The notes beneath the pieces are model-generated. The model was not told the DNA's origin, searched no databases, and saw nothing but the letters and a program-made list of their open reading frames with translations. Shown here in pieces: positions 7,701 to 15,949 of a DNA stretch of 48,279 nucleotides. Numbering within the stretch: the stretch's first letter is position 1; the number at the start of each line of letters is the position of its first letter. The DNA comes from TMP-86 sp031394735 (GTDB lineage: Bacteria > Pseudomonadota > Gammaproteobacteria > Steroidobacterales > Steroidobacteraceae), in NCBI GenBank assembly GCA_031394735.1, contig JANMXI010000047.1, positions 1 through 48,279 on the forward strand, read 5' to 3'. Both the position numbers and the translations under genes were made by a program.

Positions 7701-8720
7701 ATGCGTTTAGGAAAAATTGGATCCACGACTCTGGCTACAACCGCGCTCCTCGTGCTGTTCGGACATTCTCCGGCCGTTCAAGCCGCGGATATCACGCTTC
7801 TCAATGTCTCCTACGATCCGACTCGGGAGTTGTACGACGACTACAACCAGGCGTTCGCAAAATATTGGAAGGCCAAGACCGGCGCTACGGTCACGGTGAA
7901 TCAAAGTCACGGCGGTTCCGGCAAACAGGCCCGTTCGGTCATCGATGGGCTGCAGGCGGATGTGGTCACGCTGGCGCTGGCCTATGACGTCGACGCGCTG
8001 GCTAAGCGGGGCAAGCTGATCCCGGAAAGCTGGCAGTCGCGTTTGCCGAATAACAGTGCGCCTTACACCTCGACCATCGTGTTCCTGGTTCGCAAAGGCA
8101 ATCCAAAGAAAATCAAGGACTGGAACGATTTGGTGCGCAGCGGCGTATCCGTGATCACGCCGAATCCGAAGACCTCCGGCGGCGCTCGCTGGAACTACCT
8201 GGCGGCATGGGCGTACGCGTTGAAGCAGCCGGGCGGCAATGCGGCAAGTGCGGAAGCCTTCGTCAAACAACTCTACAAGAACGTGCCGGTGCTCGATTCC
8301 GGTGCGCGCGGTGCAACGGTCACCTTTGTAGAGCGTGGCATCGGCGATGTGCTGCTGGCGTGGGAAAACGAGGCCTTTCTCGCCAAGAAAGAGCTTGGAA
8401 CCGACAAGGTCGATATCGTGGTACCGTCCTTGAGCATTCTCGCCGAACCGCCGGTCAGCATCGTCGACAAGGTCGTCGCGAAGCGCGGCACACAGAAGGT
8501 TGCTGAAGGCTACCTGGGCTATCTGTATTCTGCGGAAGGGCAGGAAATTGCCGCGAAGCATTATTACCGGCCGCGTGACGCGACCATCGCTGCAAAATTT
8601 GCAAATCAGTTTCCCAAGATCCCCCTGGTGACGGTGGACGAGGTCTTCGGTGGTTGGACCAAGGCTCAGGCCACACATTTCGCGGATGGTGGAACCTTCG
8701 ATAAGATCTACGGGCAATGA
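7701..8720 (+). CDS. sbp: Periplasmic sulfate-binding protein
   Basis: A 339-residue ABC-transporter substrate-binding protein. The ATG at 7701 gives a clear Sec signal ending HSPAVQA-AD. An in-frame extension to 7491 has no signal character and was rejected. LLNVSYDPTRELY, QSHGGSGKQARSVIDG and TPNPKTSGGARWNYL are hallmarks of the Sbp/CysP family that captures sulfate or thiosulfate with backbone amides. It heads cysT-cysW-cysA and supplies the transporter. The sequence is closest in style to Sbp, but a distinction from CysP is not certain. Confidence 0.93.
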   Translation: MRLGKIGSTTLATTALLVLFGHSPAVQAADITLLNVSYDPTRELYDDYNQAFAKYWKAKTGATVTVNQSHGGSGKQARSVIDGLQADVVTLALAYDVDALAKRGKLIPESWQSRLPNNSAPYTSTIVFLVRKGNPKKIKDWNDLVRSGVSVITPNPKTSGGARWNYLAAWAYALKQPGGNAASAEAFVKQLYKNVPVLDSGARGATVTFVERGIGDVLLAWENEAFLAKKELGTDKVDIVVPSLSILAEPPVSIVDKVVAKRGTQKVAEGYLGYLYSAEGQEIAAKHYYRPRDATIAAKFANQFPKIPLVTVDEVFGGWTKAQATHFADGGTFDKIYGQ

Positions 8721-8742
8721 GCACTTGAACTGAAGGGATCCC

Positions 8743-9603
8743 ATGGCAGCGACCGTCGCGGCACTCGACATCAGCATTCGTAAGCCGCGGCGGGTACTGC
8801 CCGGCTTCGGGCTGACGCTCGGGTACACCATGCTGTACCTGTCGCTGATCGTGTTGATTCCGCTGTCGGCGGCCTTCATTCGCAGTGCCTCTTTGGGCTG
8901 GGATCAGTTCGCCGCCATCGCCACCTCGCCGCGCGTATTGGCCTCGCTGAAATTGAGTTTCGGCGCGGCCGCCCTGGCCGCTTCCATCAATGCCGTGTTT
9001 GGATTGCTGGTCGCCTGGGTGCTGGTTCGATACACCTTTCCCTTCAAGCGTCTGATCGATGCGCTGGTCGATCTGCCGTTTGCGCTGCCGACTGCCGTGG
9101 CGGGCATCGCGTTGACCGCGCTGTATGCACCGAATGGCTGGCTGGGGCAATGGCTCGAACCAATGGGCATCAAGGTGGCGTTTACGCCGCTGGGTGTGGT
9201 GGTTGCGCTCACCTTCATCGGTCTGCCCTTCGTGGTTCGCACGTTGCAGCCGGTGCTCGAAGAATTGGATAAAGAGGTTGAGCAGGCGGCGGCTACGCTC
9301 GGCGCAACACCCTTGCAGACCTTCCTGCGCGTCATTGCACCGGCGTTGTGGCCGTCGTTGTTGACCGGGTTTGCGCTCGCCTTCGCGCGCGGTGTCGGCG
9401 AGTACGGCTCGGTGATTTTCATCGCCGGCAATATGCCGATGGTGTCGGAGATCACGCCGTTGCTCATCATCACCAAGCTGGAGCAGTACGACTACGCCGG
9501 CGCGACCACGCTCGCGGTGATCATGTTGTTGCTGTCCTTCGCACTCATGCTGGCCATCAATGCCCTGCAGAACTGGGCGATTACGCGGCATGGGAAAAAA
9601 TGA
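8743..9603 (+). CDS. cysT: Sulfate ABC transporter permease CysT
   Basis: A 286-residue inner-membrane permease with about six membrane helices. LDALVDLPFALPTAVAG-type sequence and the EAA-loop ATLGATPLQTFLRVIAPALWP, followed by FARGVGEYGSVIF, are characteristic of CysT/CysU. It forms the heterodimeric channel with CysW. The ATG follows a GAAGGGA ribosome site. Its stop overlaps the cysW start in ATGA. Confidence 0.95.
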   Translation: MAATVAALDISIRKPRRVLPGFGLTLGYTMLYLSLIVLIPLSAAFIRSASLGWDQFAAIATSPRVLASLKLSFGAAALAASINAVFGLLVAWVLVRYTFPFKRLIDALVDLPFALPTAVAGIALTALYAPNGWLGQWLEPMGIKVAFTPLGVVVALTFIGLPFVVRTLQPVLEELDKEVEQAAATLGATPLQTFLRVIAPALWPSLLTGFALAFARGVGEYGSVIFIAGNMPMVSEITPLLIITKLEQYDYAGATTLAVIMLLLSFALMLAINALQNWAITRHGKK

Positions 9604-10529
9604 TGGATGCGCGCGTGATACCGGCTGACTTCGAAGCTGCGGCAGTGCGCCCGCTCGAGCGGCGGCGACGTCCGCGCAGCCCGTTCAGTCTGGCGCGCGT
9701 TGCTCTGATCTCGATCGCCTTGCTGTACCTGGCCGTATTTCTCGGACTGCCGCTGGTCGTGGTGTTCACGCAGGCGCTGTCGAAGGGGCTGCACGTCTAC
9801 CTTGCCGCATTGACCAATCCGACCGCGTGGGCCGCCATCAAACTGACCGGGCTGGTGGCGGCGATATCCGTGCCGCTCAATGTCGTGTTCGGCGTCGCGG
9901 CGGCCTGGGCCATCGCGAAATTCGAATTTCGCGGCAAGAGTGCACTGATTTCGCTAATCGACCTGCCATTTGCCGTATCCCCGGTGATCTCGGGATTGAT
10001 CTACGTACTGCTGTTCGGCGCCCACGGTTGGTTCGGTGCATGGTTGCAGGAAAACGATGTGCAGATCATCTTTGCGGTGCCTGGCATCGTGCTCGCAACG
10101 ATTTTCGTCACCTTCCCCTTCGTCGCACGTGAGTTGATACCCGTGATGCAGTCACAGGGCAAGGACGATGAGGAAACGGCCTTGTCGCTGGGTGCGTCCG
10201 GCTGGCAGACGTTCTGGTTCGTGACGCTGCCCAATATCCGCTGGGGCCTGCTGTACGGTGTGTTGCTGTGCAATGCGCGCGCCATGGGTGAGTTCGGCGC
10301 CGTGTCGGTGGTGTCGGGCCACATTCGGGGCGTCACCAACACCATGCCGCTGCACGTGGAAATTCTCTACAACGAATACAACTACGCGGCGGCCTTCGCC
10401 GTCGCTTCGCTCCTGGCACTGCTGGCGTTGCTGACGCTTGCGGGAAAGAGCCTTTTGGAATGGCGCCGTCCGGAACTCAAGCATGCGGCGCGCGATGTCG
10501 ATGAACGATTGAGGAGAGCACCCACATGA
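9600..10529 (+). CDS. cysW: Sulfate ABC transporter permease CysW
   Basis: A 309-residue permease partner of CysT. The start ATG at 9600 overlaps the cysT stop. A second ATG at 9603 is in frame and equally possible. The family sequences LIDLPFAVSPVISGLIYVLL and the EAA loop ALSLGASGWQTFWFVTLPNI with CNARAMGEFGAVSVVSGHIRG identify CysW. The C-terminus ends in a cytoplasmic charged tail. An in-frame upstream extension to 9348 only overlaps cysT and is not used. Confidence 0.95.
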   Translation: MMDARVIPADFEAAAVRPLERRRRPRSPFSLARVALISIALLYLAVFLGLPLVVVFTQALSKGLHVYLAALTNPTAWAAIKLTGLVAAISVPLNVVFGVAAAWAIAKFEFRGKSALISLIDLPFAVSPVISGLIYVLLFGAHGWFGAWLQENDVQIIFAVPGIVLATIFVTFPFVARELIPVMQSQGKDDEETALSLGASGWQTFWFVTLPNIRWGLLYGVLLCNARAMGEFGAVSVVSGHIRGVTNTMPLHVEILYNEYNYAAAFAVASLLALLALLTLAGKSLLEWRRPELKHAARDVDERLRRAPT

Positions 10530-11581
10530 GCATTACCCTGCGCGGCGTATCGAAGCAGTTCGGACAGTTCGCCGCCGTCGACAATGTCGATCTGGAAGTG
10601 CCGAGCGGTGCGCTGCTGGCGCTGCTGGGTCCTTCCGGCTGCGGCAAGACCACGCTGTTGCGGATCATCGCCGGGCTGGAAACGCCTGAGCGCGGACATG
10701 TGTATTTCGGTGGCCGCGATGCCACGCTGTGGCCGGCGCGTGAACGCAAGGTCGGGTTCGTGTTTCAGCACTACGCGCTGTTTCGTCACATGACGGTTGA
10801 GGAAAACGTGGCCTTCGGCTTGAAAGTGAAGCCGCGGCGCGAGCGTCCGTCCTCGGCGCAGATCAAGAAAAAAGTGCAGAGTCTGCTGGAGCTGGTGCAG
10901 TTGGAGTGGGCCGGTTCGCGCTTTCCGGCGCAGCTCTCCGGTGGTCAACGGCAGCGCATCGCGCTGGCTCGTGCGTTGGCGGTGGATCCGGAAGTGCTGT
11001 TGCTGGACGAGCCTTTCGGTGCGCTCGACATGCAGGTGCGGCATGAACTGCGGCGCTGGCTGCGCCGCCTGCACGATGAACTGCATTTCACCAGCGTGTT
11101 CGTCACTCACGATCAGCAGGAGGCGCTCGACGTCGCCGACACCATCGTCGTATTGAACCGCGGCCGCATCGAGCAGATCGGCGCACCCGGCGAGGTCTAC
11201 GACTCGCCGTCGTCGGGCTTCGTGCATCGCTTCCTCGGCGAGGTGAATGAGTTGCCGGTGCAGATCGACGGTGGTCGCGCTCACGTGGGTCCTTTGGATA
11301 TTGCCTCCGGCGCCGGGCTGATGGCGGGGAGTGTCGCACTGGTGCGGCCGCATGAACTAGAGGTGCTGCGCGAGGGGGCCGGATGGCCGGCACTTGTCAC
11401 CTCCGTGCGCCAGATCGGCGCCATCGTGCGGCTGGAATTGCAGCCCGAGGGCCATGCACAAGGAGCGGCGCCGTTGGAAGCGGAGATCAGCCGCGAGCGG
11501 CTGGCGAATGAGAGCATCAAGGTCGGTCAGAAGGTGCAGCTGCGCTTGCGGAAGTGGCAGATTTATCCGGCTGCGGCGTGA
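10526..11581 (+). CDS. cysA: Sulfate/thiosulfate ABC transporter ATPase
   Basis: A 351-residue ATPase energising the CysTW channel. Walker A GPSGCGKT is at 35-42, the ABC signature is LSGGQRQR, and Walker B LLLDEPFGALD is followed by the switch VTHDQQEALDVAD. A C-terminal TOBE-like regulatory domain ends in RKWQIYP, typical of CysA. It overlaps cysW by 4 bp and completes the operon. No clear intrinsic terminator follows, only a 6-bp hairpin at 11590-11606 without a T tract. Confidence 0.96.
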   Translation: MSITLRGVSKQFGQFAAVDNVDLEVPSGALLALLGPSGCGKTTLLRIIAGLETPERGHVYFGGRDATLWPARERKVGFVFQHYALFRHMTVEENVAFGLKVKPRRERPSSAQIKKKVQSLLELVQLEWAGSRFPAQLSGGQRQRIALARALAVDPEVLLLDEPFGALDMQVRHELRRWLRRLHDELHFTSVFVTHDQQEALDVADTIVVLNRGRIEQIGAPGEVYDSPSSGFVHRFLGEVNELPVQIDGGRAHVGPLDIASGAGLMAGSVALVRPHELEVLREGAGWPALVTSVRQIGAIVRLELQPEGHAQGAAPLEAEISRERLANESIKVGQKVQLRLRKWQIYPAAA

Positions 11582-11625
11582 AACGCAGAGATTCGATAAA
11601 CGAATCGTACCTTCGTCGTCATTGA

Positions 11626-11740
11626 TCAGCGGCCGCCCGCCACATCTAGTATCGCTCCGTTTGTATACGACGCGGCATCGCTGAGCAACCAGACGATTGC
11701 TTCGGCCACCTCTTCAGCGCGGCCTGCCTACCGAGAGGTT
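11626..11740 (-). pseudogene. C-terminal remnant of a short-chain dehydrogenase/reductase
   Basis: Minus-strand reading ending with TGA at 11626-11628 gives RAEEVAEAIVWLLSDAASY followed by TNGAILDVAGGR and stop. This is the unmistakable end of a classical SDR: the AEEVA..V.WLLSD.A.Y..G block and the terminal D.(A/S)GG. Just upstream the frame meets a TAG. The neighbouring frame would supply PLGR before it, which suggests a one-base deletion. No Rossmann fold or active-site Tyr-Lys remains, because the DUF934 gene begins to its right. This is a dead fragment, probably left by an internal deletion. Confidence 0.75.
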
Positions 11741-11741
11741 T

Positions 11742-11777
11742 CCGCTGAAACGCCGTCCGCCTGTTGGCTTTCAGCGG
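11742..11777. repeat. 9-bp inverted repeat at SDR remnant / DUF934 junction
   Basis: CCGCTGAAA (11742-11750) is exactly complementary to TTTCAGCGG (11769-11777), with an 18-nt spacer. It overlaps the stop codon of the DUF934 gene. It could act as a weak terminator for the cysI operon, but it lacks a T tract. It may instead mark the deletion junction of the SDR remnant. Confidence 0.45.
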
Positions 11778-12271
11778 CCGGTTAATCGGGTCGGCAAACC
11801 CGCATCATTGCTGGGCTGATACGCCGCTGTAAAAGTCTTGAACGCCGTGCTCGCGTTCTGTAAATCGCCTTGCGGCAATTCCAGCGCATCGAACCCACAT
11901 CGCGCCAGAAAGAACACCTGATCGTGCCGCACATAGCCGCTAGCGCGCAATTCGCCTTTGAAACCATAGCGCTCGCGCAGCAGTCGTCCTTGCGTGTACC
12001 CGCGACCATCACTGGGGCCGGGAAAGTTCGCCGCCACGAGGGCGAGGCGCGGCAGGTCTGCCGCCAGACCCTCCACCTTGTGCGCCGGCTCGAGTTTCAC
12101 GCCAAGCTTGCCGGCGTACTGTGTCAGCGTCTCGCGTTCACGCTGCCAGCGATCGAAGCCGATAATGAATGAGGGCGCAGAACCCTGCGTACCAGCCGGC
12201 AGCGGTGCATCGTTCAATTCTTCCCAGTCGTCGATGACGACCGCGCCGTTACGCAGCAACTGGCGCGGCAT
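11771..12271 (-). CDS. DUF934 protein linked to sulfite reductase
   Basis: A 166-residue protein of the DUF934 family (pattern ..FIIGFDRWQRE..., GRGYTQGRLLRERYGF.GELRASG, VRHDQVFFLARCGFDALEL). The family is almost always encoded directly after a sulfite-reductase hemoprotein in proteobacteria. It may assist electron transfer to CysI or its maturation, but the biochemical role is not established to my knowledge. Its ATG lies within the 3' end of cysI (23-bp overlap), showing tight coupling. Confidence 0.92.
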   Translation of the reverse strand: MPRQLLRNGAVVIDDWEELNDAPLPAGTQGSAPSFIIGFDRWQRERETLTQYAGKLGVKLEPAHKVEGLAADLPRLALVAANFPGPSDGRGYTQGRLLRERYGFKGELRASGYVRHDQVFFLARCGFDALELPQGDLQNASTAFKTFTAAYQPSNDAGLPTRLTGR

Positions 12272-13901
12272 ACACTCTCTCTTTAAAAGGCTTCACGCCG
12301 ATACGGCGCACGACGTCCAGAAAACGTTCGTCTTCCTGACGGGATTCGATATACACGGACAGTAGTTTCGCAATGGTTTCGGCCACTTCAGCCTTGGGGA
12401 CGGAAGGTCCGATCACCGTGCCCAGCGTAGCATCCGCCGCGGCCGAGCCACCAATGGTGATCTGGTACCACTCCTCGCCGTGCTTCTCCACGCCGAGAAT
12501 GCCGATCTGTCCGACGTGATGATGCCCACAGGCGTTCATGCAGCCGGACATCTTGACGTCGATCTCACCCAGGTCGTAGACGTAGTCGTAGTCGTCGAAG
12601 CGCTGGTTGATCTGCTTGGCGACCTCGATCGAGCCCGCATTGGCAAGGCTGCAAAAATCCAAACCAGGGCAGCAGATCATGTCGGTGAGCGTGCCGATGT
12701 TCGGTGTGGCGAGATTCGATTTGCGCAGTTCCTGCCACAATTCGAAGGCGCGCTCCTGTTCTACATCGCCGAGCAGCAGATTCTGCGTGTGCGTGACCCG
12801 CACCTCGCCGAAGCTGTAGCGATCGGCGAGGTCCGCGATGAAATCCATCTGTGCGTCGGTGGCGTCGCCGGGCGCAATCTCGGGCGCCTTGAGTGAGATG
12901 AACACGGCGCGATAGCCGGGCACCTTGTGCGCGAGCGTGTTGTAGCGGTACCAGGCCTTGAAGGCCTTGTCCTGATCCGCGCTCACGTCCCGATCGACCA
13001 GTGTTTTGTAGGCGGGAGGTGTGAAAAACGCGCGTACACGCGCCACTTCCGCGGCGTCGATTTTCAACGCGCTGTCTTTGATGAGCAGCCACTCGGCCTC
13101 GACGCGGCGCGTGAATTCCTCGATGCCGATGGCCTTCACCAGAATCTTGATGCGCGCCTTGTGAATGTTGTCGCGCCGGCCTTCGCGGTTGTAGATGCGC
13201 AGGATGGCTTCAAGGTAAGACAGCAGATGCTCGCGCGGCAGAAACTTGCGCACCACCTGTCCGATGATGGGCGTGCGACCCAGGCCGCCGCCGGCGAGGA
13301 TCTCGAAACCGATCTCGCCCCTCTCATTGCGCACCATGTGTACGCCGACATCGTGCACCTGTGATGCGGCGCGGTCTTCCGGCGTGCCGGTCACGGCAAT
13401 CTTGAATTTGCGCGGCAGATAGGTGAACTCGGGATGGAAACTCGACCATTGCCGGATGATCTCGCACCAGATGCGCGGATCGTCCAGTTCGTTGGGCGTG
13501 ATGCCGGCGAGGTGATCGGAGGTGACATTGCGGATGCAGTTGCCGCTGGTCTGAATGGCGTGCATCTCCACCTTGGCCAACTCGGCCAGGATGTCCGGCA
13601 CGTCTTCCAGCTTGGGCCAGTTGTACTGCAGATTCTGGCGCGTGGTGAAATGCGCGTAGTTGCGGTCGTAACGACGCGCGATGGCGGCGAGCGTGCGCAG
13701 TTGCGTCGAGGACAGCAGGCCGTAAGGAATGGCGACCCGCAACATCGGCGCGTGGAGTTGGATATACAGCCCATTGCGCAGGCGCAGGTGCCGGAATTCG
13801 TCCTCGCTTAAGGAGCCGGCAAGATAGCGCCGGGTCTGATCGCGGAATTGCTCGACGCGCTCGTCCACCAGGGCGCGATCCAACGTGTCATATCGATACA
13901 T
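12249..13901 (-). CDS. cysI: Sulfite reductase hemoprotein (nitrite/sulfite reductase family)
   Basis: A 550-residue siroheme/4Fe-4S enzyme that reduces sulfite to sulfide. Two duplicated ferredoxin-like halves are visible. The residues HFTTRQNLQYNWPKLEDVPD and TSGNCIRNVTSDHLAG belong to the first. The cluster and siroheme ligands lie in CCPGLDFCSLANAGS (C-x5-C) and SGCMNACGHHHVGQIG (C-x3-C). It needs siroheme from CysG. No CysJ flavoprotein is adjacent, so the electron donor may be ferredoxin or another partner, perhaps with DUF934. It is transcribed divergently from the CheD-like gene across 74 bp. Confidence 0.95.
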   Translation of the reverse strand: MYRYDTLDRALVDERVEQFRDQTRRYLAGSLSEDEFRHLRLRNGLYIQLHAPMLRVAIPYGLLSSTQLRTLAAIARRYDRNYAHFTTRQNLQYNWPKLEDVPDILAELAKVEMHAIQTSGNCIRNVTSDHLAGITPNELDDPRIWCEIIRQWSSFHPEFTYLPRKFKIAVTGTPEDRAASQVHDVGVHMVRNERGEIGFEILAGGGLGRTPIIGQVVRKFLPREHLLSYLEAILRIYNREGRRDNIHKARIKILVKAIGIEEFTRRVEAEWLLIKDSALKIDAAEVARVRAFFTPPAYKTLVDRDVSADQDKAFKAWYRYNTLAHKVPGYRAVFISLKAPEIAPGDATDAQMDFIADLADRYSFGEVRVTHTQNLLLGDVEQERAFELWQELRKSNLATPNIGTLTDMICCPGLDFCSLANAGSIEVAKQINQRFDDYDYVYDLGEIDVKMSGCMNACGHHHVGQIGILGVEKHGEEWYQITIGGSAAADATLGTVIGPSVPKAEVAETIAKLLSVYIESRQEDERFLDVVRRIGVKPFKERVYAAPVAA

Positions 13902-13975
13902 AGCCGCTCACAATATGCGCGCCGCCCCCTGCTTCTCCAATAACGGCGCGTCATGACCTTATAACCGGGCCGCAT

Positions 13976-14626
13976 ATGGTAACTGAAGAGTTCGAGTCGT
14001 CGTGCAGCGACAATGGGTCACGGAACGCGCCGTCAATCCGTGATTGGGTCGGCATCGGTCAAACCGACGTTTTAGGCATGATCGCGAGTGCGGAAATCAG
14101 GAAGATCCACTTGTCCAAACCATTGCCGGAAATCGTCGTCGCGCCGGATACTTACGAGGTATCGCCGGAACCTGTCATCCTGGTCGCCAACCTCAGTGGT
14201 GCGCTGGCGCTGTGCCTGCACGACGAGGGTCGGGGCGTGGGCGGATTGCTGCATTTGCGCTATACCAGCGGGGACGGCCGTCCCAGCGATGTCACGGATA
14301 ACACATTAAGTTCAGTGCTGGTGGTGCTGGACCGCTTCAAGAAAGCGGTATTGGGTAACAGTTTCCGTTCCGATGAGGTCCAGGCCCGCGTGTTGGCGCA
14401 TGCGCTGCCACCGCTGGGCGCCGCGGAACCCACCGCATCCATCGTCGACCTGGTGCAGGCCGACTTTGCCGACAGCAAAATCCACTGTGGCTCCCAGGTC
14501 GTTCGCCGTCAAGAAGGGCTGTGCATCTGTTTCGAACCCTTCCACGGGCGCGTCTGGGTAAGCGGGCCGAATGACAAGCGTCACGCTGCGCAGGCCCGCG
14601 GACGCCGCACTGCCTCGCAGCGCTGA
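13976..14626 (+). CDS. CheD-like protein lacking the catalytic cysteine
   Basis: A 216-residue protein whose middle resembles the chemoreceptor glutamine deamidase CheD: VILVANLSGALALCLHDE and GRGVGGLLHLRY, then a helix, then a hydrophobic C-terminal strand pair (CICFEPFHGRVWV). Aligned on C..LHDE, the catalytic Cys position is Ala76 and the active-site His is retained as His93 with the family's 17-residue spacing. The supporting Thr position is Val70. Deamidase activity is therefore unlikely, although Cys80 lies nearby. It has about 35 extra residues at the N-terminus and a basic tail. No chemotaxis genes are near. Homology is inferred from pattern only. TATAAC at 13960-13965 may be its -10, giving a very short leader. 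Confidence 0.55.
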   Translation: MVTEEFESSCSDNGSRNAPSIRDWVGIGQTDVLGMIASAEIRKIHLSKPLPEIVVAPDTYEVSPEPVILVANLSGALALCLHDEGRGVGGLLHLRYTSGDGRPSDVTDNTLSSVLVVLDRFKKAVLGNSFRSDEVQARVLAHALPPLGAAEPTASIVDLVQADFADSKIHCGSQVVRRQEGLCICFEPFHGRVWVSGPNDKRHAAQARGRRTASQR

Positions 14627-14678
14627 ATCTGCGCAAAGCTCAGGCGCTGAGCGCCCGTCTTCTTCGCAACGCCTAGCG

Positions 14679-14684
14679 TAGAAT
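14679..14684 (+). promoter_or_regulatory. -10-like TAGAAT directly before the EEP gene
   Basis: TAGAAT ends 7 nt before the ATG at 14692. If it is the -10 element, transcription would start at or next to the A of the ATG, giving a leaderless message. No ribosome site is present before this ATG, which supports the idea. No good -35 was seen. Confidence 0.35.
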
Positions 14685-14691
14685 TTCCGCG

Positions 14692-15669
14692 ATGTTCGAT
14701 CGCGCCGCCGCCGCCTGCCTGTTGTGGTTTCTCGCGCCGGCGCTCCTCGCGCCAGCCGCGCCGCGTACGCTTCAACTTGCCACCTGGAATCTCGAATGGC
14801 TGATGACGCCCGCTGCGCACGTCAGCCTGCGGCGTAGCTGTACGGCCGAGGGCCAGCCCCCGTCCGCGGTACGCAGCATTCCTTGTGACGTGGCACGGCA
14901 GGAAGCTCGAGGTGAGCCGGATTTCGCGCGCCTGCGCATGTATGCCGACCGTCTGGATGCGGATGTCGTCGCCGTGCAGGAAGTGGACGGCGTCGATGCC
15001 GCCCGGCAGGTGTTCGCCGATCACGATTTCTGCTTCACGGCCCGCACCGCCGTACAAAACAACGGTTTCGCGATCCGCCGCGGCCGCGGCATCCGCTATC
15101 GTTGCGATGCGGATGTGCGCGAGTTGTCGGTCGGCCATCGGCACCTGCGCGCCGGCGCACAGCTCACCTTGTTTCCCGGGGGACCCGATGAACTACATCT
15201 GCTGAGCGTGCACCTGAAGTCCGGCTGTGCGCGGCAGCGGCTGACCCAGGAAGACGAGTCGTGTCAATTGCTGCGGCAGCAGATCGCACCGCTGCTGCAA
15301 TGGATCGATGCGCAGGCGCGCGCCGGCCACCGCTTCCTATTGATGGGCGATTTCAACCGGCAGCTGGCCAGGGAACATGGCCGCGCGCGCGACTCATCCG
15401 GGGAGCTCGTGAAAATGTGGCCGGAATTGGATCGACGGGATTTGCCAGGCGCAGACCTGCTTAACGTCACCGAGGGCCGCCCCTACATCAAATGCCACAT
15501 CAGTGAGTCGCACGGCGCCTATATCGACCATATCGTGCTGGGGGAAAAGGCTGCGTCGAATCTGGTGCCCGAACTTTTTCGTCGCGTCGTGTATGCACAG
15601 AGCGATGTGGTTCGTTTCAAGCTCTCGGATCATTGCCCGCTCGCCATCGGCTATCGGCTGCGGCCTTAA
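14692..15669 (+). CDS. Exported endonuclease/exonuclease/phosphatase-family protein
   Basis: A 325-residue protein with a signal peptide (residues 1 to about 24, hydrophobic LLWFLAPALLAPA). It carries the motifs of the DNase I-like EEP superfamily: ATWNLEWL, VQEVDG, VHLKSGC, LMGDFNRQL, AYIDHIVLG and KLSDHCPLAI. These place metal-binding Asn/Glu/Asp and the catalytic His/Asp pairs, so it is likely active. The substrate could be extracellular DNA, a phospholipid or another phosphodiester. It is probably periplasmic or secreted. Its TAA stop sits inside the A tract of the minus-strand terminator at 15668-15696. Confidence 0.85.
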   Translation: MFDRAAAACLLWFLAPALLAPAAPRTLQLATWNLEWLMTPAAHVSLRRSCTAEGQPPSAVRSIPCDVARQEARGEPDFARLRMYADRLDADVVAVQEVDGVDAARQVFADHDFCFTARTAVQNNGFAIRRGRGIRYRCDADVRELSVGHRHLRAGAQLTLFPGGPDELHLLSVHLKSGCARQRLTQEDESCQLLRQQIAPLLQWIDAQARAGHRFLLMGDFNRQLAREHGRARDSSGELVKMWPELDRRDLPGADLLNVTEGRPYIKCHISESHGAYIDHIVLGEKAASNLVPELFRRVVYAQSDVVRFKLSDHCPLAIGYRLRP

Positions 15670-15696
15670 AAAAAAGGCCGGGCAATGTGCCCGGCC
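15668..15696 (-). terminator. Rho-independent terminator, minus strand
   Basis: A perfect 8-bp stem GGCCGGGC / GCCCGGCC (15676-15683 and 15689-15696) with loop AATGT. The eight A residues at 15668-15675 read as a T8 tract on the minus strand, while the plus-strand side has none. It therefore terminates leftward transcription. Yet no recognised minus-strand gene lies to its right, which points to a small RNA or small gene. Confidence 0.88.
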
Positions 15697-15805
15697 TCCT
15701 GTGTCCCCATGCCTGTCGCCGTACCTTGACGGTGCTTTTAAGCGACTTACTGGTCTGCCTTACTTCCCTAGAAACTTTGCCACCAACCACGATGTTGCGT
15801 GCGCG
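15668..15805 (-). ncRNA. Candidate small RNA ending at an orphan terminator
   Basis: The minus strand between the EEP gene and 15950 has a promoter-like TTGACG (15840-15835), a 17-bp spacer and TACTTT (15817-15812), then about 140 nt up to the T8 terminator. The predicted RNA contains a GTCG/CGAC plus CCGT/ACGG bulged stem and several GGA triplets (AGGGAA, GGGGAC, CAGGAG). Base composition is visibly less GC-rich than the neighbouring genes. A competing minus-strand frame (15617-15883, starting MARPDGF) would have to be translated through the terminator hairpin, which makes a protein less likely. No known RNA family was recognised. Confidence 0.4.
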
Positions 15806-15949
15806 ATTCGGAAAGTACGCTGTTAAAATCACGCCGTCAATGTCCTGTTGTTTTATTGTCACAAACCCGTCCGGGCGTGCCATGGGCAAAATCTGCAACT
15901 CGCGTATCCTCACGCATCCTTCACTCACGATTTTTCATAAAGGTCCTTC

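Noticed and set aside
7707..8879. 390-residue minus-strand frame opposite sbp and the start of cysT
   Set aside because: It is antisense to a fully recognised sulfate-binding protein, has no family features and follows the codon shadow of a GC-rich gene.
11590..11606. Hairpin GATTCG/CGAATC as terminator of cysA
   Set aside because: The stem is only 6 bp and no T tract follows.
15668..15900. c-di-GMP (GEMM) riboswitch or 6S RNA
   Set aside because: Some GGCAAAG and AGGCAGACC-like strings are present, but the conserved order of GEMM elements and the 6S bulge layout are not.
15617..15928. 103-residue minus-strand protein in the small RNA interval
   Set aside because: Translation would run through the terminator hairpin and into the 3' end of the EEP gene. 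It is noted as a competing reading, not called.
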